Below, one piece after another: positions 63,032-64,000 of a stretch of 64,000 bases of DNA (positions within the stretch are counted from its first letter, which is position 1; every line of letters starts with the position of its first letter). A program made the position numbers and the translations under genes. Source of the DNA: CAVYXK01 sp963772445 (GTDB lineage: Bacteria; Pseudomonadota; Alphaproteobacteria; Acetobacterales; Acetobacteraceae); assembly GCA_963772445.1 (NCBI GenBank), contig CAVYXK010000004.1, forward strand, positions 248,001-312,000. The letters run 5' to 3'. The notes under the pieces were generated by a model. That model was not told the origin of the DNA and did not search any database. It was given only the letters and a program-made list of their open reading frames with translations.

Positions 63032-64000
63032 ATGACGCGGATTATGCTACTCGCCGCGATGGGGCTGCTATACGGCACCGGGGCATTGGCCCAGGAGGCC
63101 GGCGACGCGATCCGTCCGCTGACGCTGATTGCAGAGTCCCAGGCCGCGGATCCACAGCAATACCAGGCGGCGGAAATCATCGCCGATGCGTGGCGGCAAC
63201 TCGGGCTTACCGTGAATGTCCGTCCGTTGCCAGGCCAGGAGTACGGCCAGATCGTCTGGTATGAGCGTCAGCGTTGGGACATGACCACCTGGGAAATGGT
63301 CGGCCGGCCGGAACGCAGCGACCCGGACGAGCTGACCTATAATCTGTTTGTCTCGGCGAACGCCGCCAACGGTTATGACTTCGTCGATTACAACAGCCCC
63401 GAGTACGATCGCTTGGCCCAGGCGCAACGCCAGGAGCTTGACCAGAACAAACGCCGGGCGCTGATCGATCAGGCGCAGGAACTGATCAATCATGACCAGC
63501 CGTACGGGTTCGAGGTGCACCCGAAGAATATCGTCGCCTACAACAAGACCGTCTGGGACCCCGCCAGCATGGTGTCGCAGGCCGGCATCGGCATCCGCAG
63601 CTTCTGGACCTGGATCAATATCCGCCCGCTGGGCAGCCAGAAGGACGTGGTCCTGAATTCGGTGACGCCGCCCACGAACCTCAATCCGTTCAACATTCCC
63701 GGCGCCCAGGGTTCCTGGGCGACGGAACTGGTGTGGGACCGGCTGATGCGTGTCGGGCCCGACGGGCTGCCGCGACCTTGGGCCGCCGAGAAGGTCGAGC
63801 GACCTGGCCCGCAGACCGTGAACATCACCCTGCGCAAGGGGATGAAATGGAGCGACGGCCAGCCGGTGACGATCGACGATGCGGCGTTCAGCCTCACGGC
63901 GCCCGGGATCAGCGACAAGTCGCCCATGTACAAGCCCTTCGTTCGCAATATCGCCAGTGTGGACGTCACCGGGCCGGACACGCTGACAATCAAGCTGAAG
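63032..64000 (+). CDS. SBP_bac_5 oligopeptide-binding protein, 3' partial, lobes apparently permuted
   Basis: A signal peptide (RIMLLAAMGLLYGTGALA) is followed by residues typical of the C-terminal lobe of OppA/DppA proteins: AAEIIADAWRQLGLTVNVRP, DELTYNLFVSANAANGYDFV, NSPEYDRLAQAQRQELDQNK. Only after residue 205 does the normal N-terminal start appear (DVVLNSVTPPTNLNPFNI, ELVWDRLMRVGPDGLPRPW, ITLRKGMKWSDGQPVTIDDA). The gene runs off the right edge at residue 323. It binds peptides for an ABC importer. GGAGGCAGGGAC precedes the ATG. It diverges from the M28/TauD operon. Confidence 0.85.
   Translation, partial: MTRIMLLAAMGLLYGTGALAQEAGDAIRPLTLIAESQAADPQQYQAAEIIADAWRQLGLTVNVRPLPGQEYGQIVWYERQRWDMTTWEMVGRPERSDPDELTYNLFVSANAANGYDFVDYNSPEYDRLAQAQRQELDQNKRRALIDQAQELINHDQPYGFEVHPKNIVAYNKTVWDPASMVSQAGIGIRSFWTWINIRPLGSQKDVVLNSVTPPTNLNPFNIPGAQGSWATELVWDRLMRVGPDGLPRPWAAEKVERPGPQTVNITLRKGMKWSDGQPVTIDDAAFSLTAPGISDKSPMYKPFVRNIASVDVTGPDTLTIKLK

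Overview
The window is 64 kb of high-GC DNA from an alphaproteobacterium, most likely Rhodospirillales/Acetobacteraceae. This is inferred from gene content (RpoH next to RluD and a DUF6476 protein, a bc1 operon, HemF, MTA phosphorylase, many branched-chain-type substrate-binding proteins), frequent GTG/TTG starts and tightly overlapping genes. No rRNA is present, and the only tRNA is tRNA-Ala(CGC).

Layout. 0-7.6 kb: an amidohydrolase, a two-repeat ferredoxin-like protein, an IS1182-type element, then an overlapping operon of a DUF3445 heme N-demethylase, RNase R and an S41 protease. 7.7-18.2 kb: an insertion-sequence graveyard. An ISKra4-like element truncates an MFS exporter. An IS5 element itself contains a complete group II intron. 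A 2 kb IS carrying an extra gene splits a substrate-binding protein with an 11-bp target duplication. A PEP-CTERM HAF-repeat protein lies between them. 18.2-24.9 kb: a secreted protein, a 1,200-residue wHTH/cyclase-like/AAA/TPR regulator, an L,D-transpeptidase and a small lipoprotein. 24.9-29.9 kb: an ISAzo13-type element, tRNA-Ala, DUF6476, rluD, rpoH with a near-consensus promoter, and a ParDE-like pair. 30-43 kb: GNAT, amidase, then a type I secretion/glycosylation block (ABC exporter, HlyD, Sel1 repeats, a fused GT2-GT4, a ChW-like protein, a GT4). 43-47.2 kb: an IS4 element, an MFS remnant, a GST and an S24 repressor facing a gutted Ner-like gene. 47.4-53.5 kb: metabolic and stress genes, an AbiEii-like pair and hemF. 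53.6-59 kb: petBC, a substrate-binding protein, a cytochrome c and a heme-bearing outer-membrane barrel. 59-64 kb: mtnP, then a TauD dioxygenase and M28 peptidase facing an oligopeptide-binding protein whose lobes look permuted.

The strongest cross-window signal concerns the sequence itself. About fourteen single-base indels break genes that otherwise look intact, including rpoH and cytochrome b. Five of them are the same event: an extra A in GACTC giving GAACTC. GACTC is a CcrM (GANTC) methylation site, so I read these as methylation-linked sequencing errors. The rest are mostly homopolymer errors. Broken genes of this kind are therefore annotated as probably functional. The clearest unexplained biological structure is a 124-bp perfect palindrome read through in frame inside the large glycosyltransferase gene; half-copies of the same element recur elsewhere in the window.
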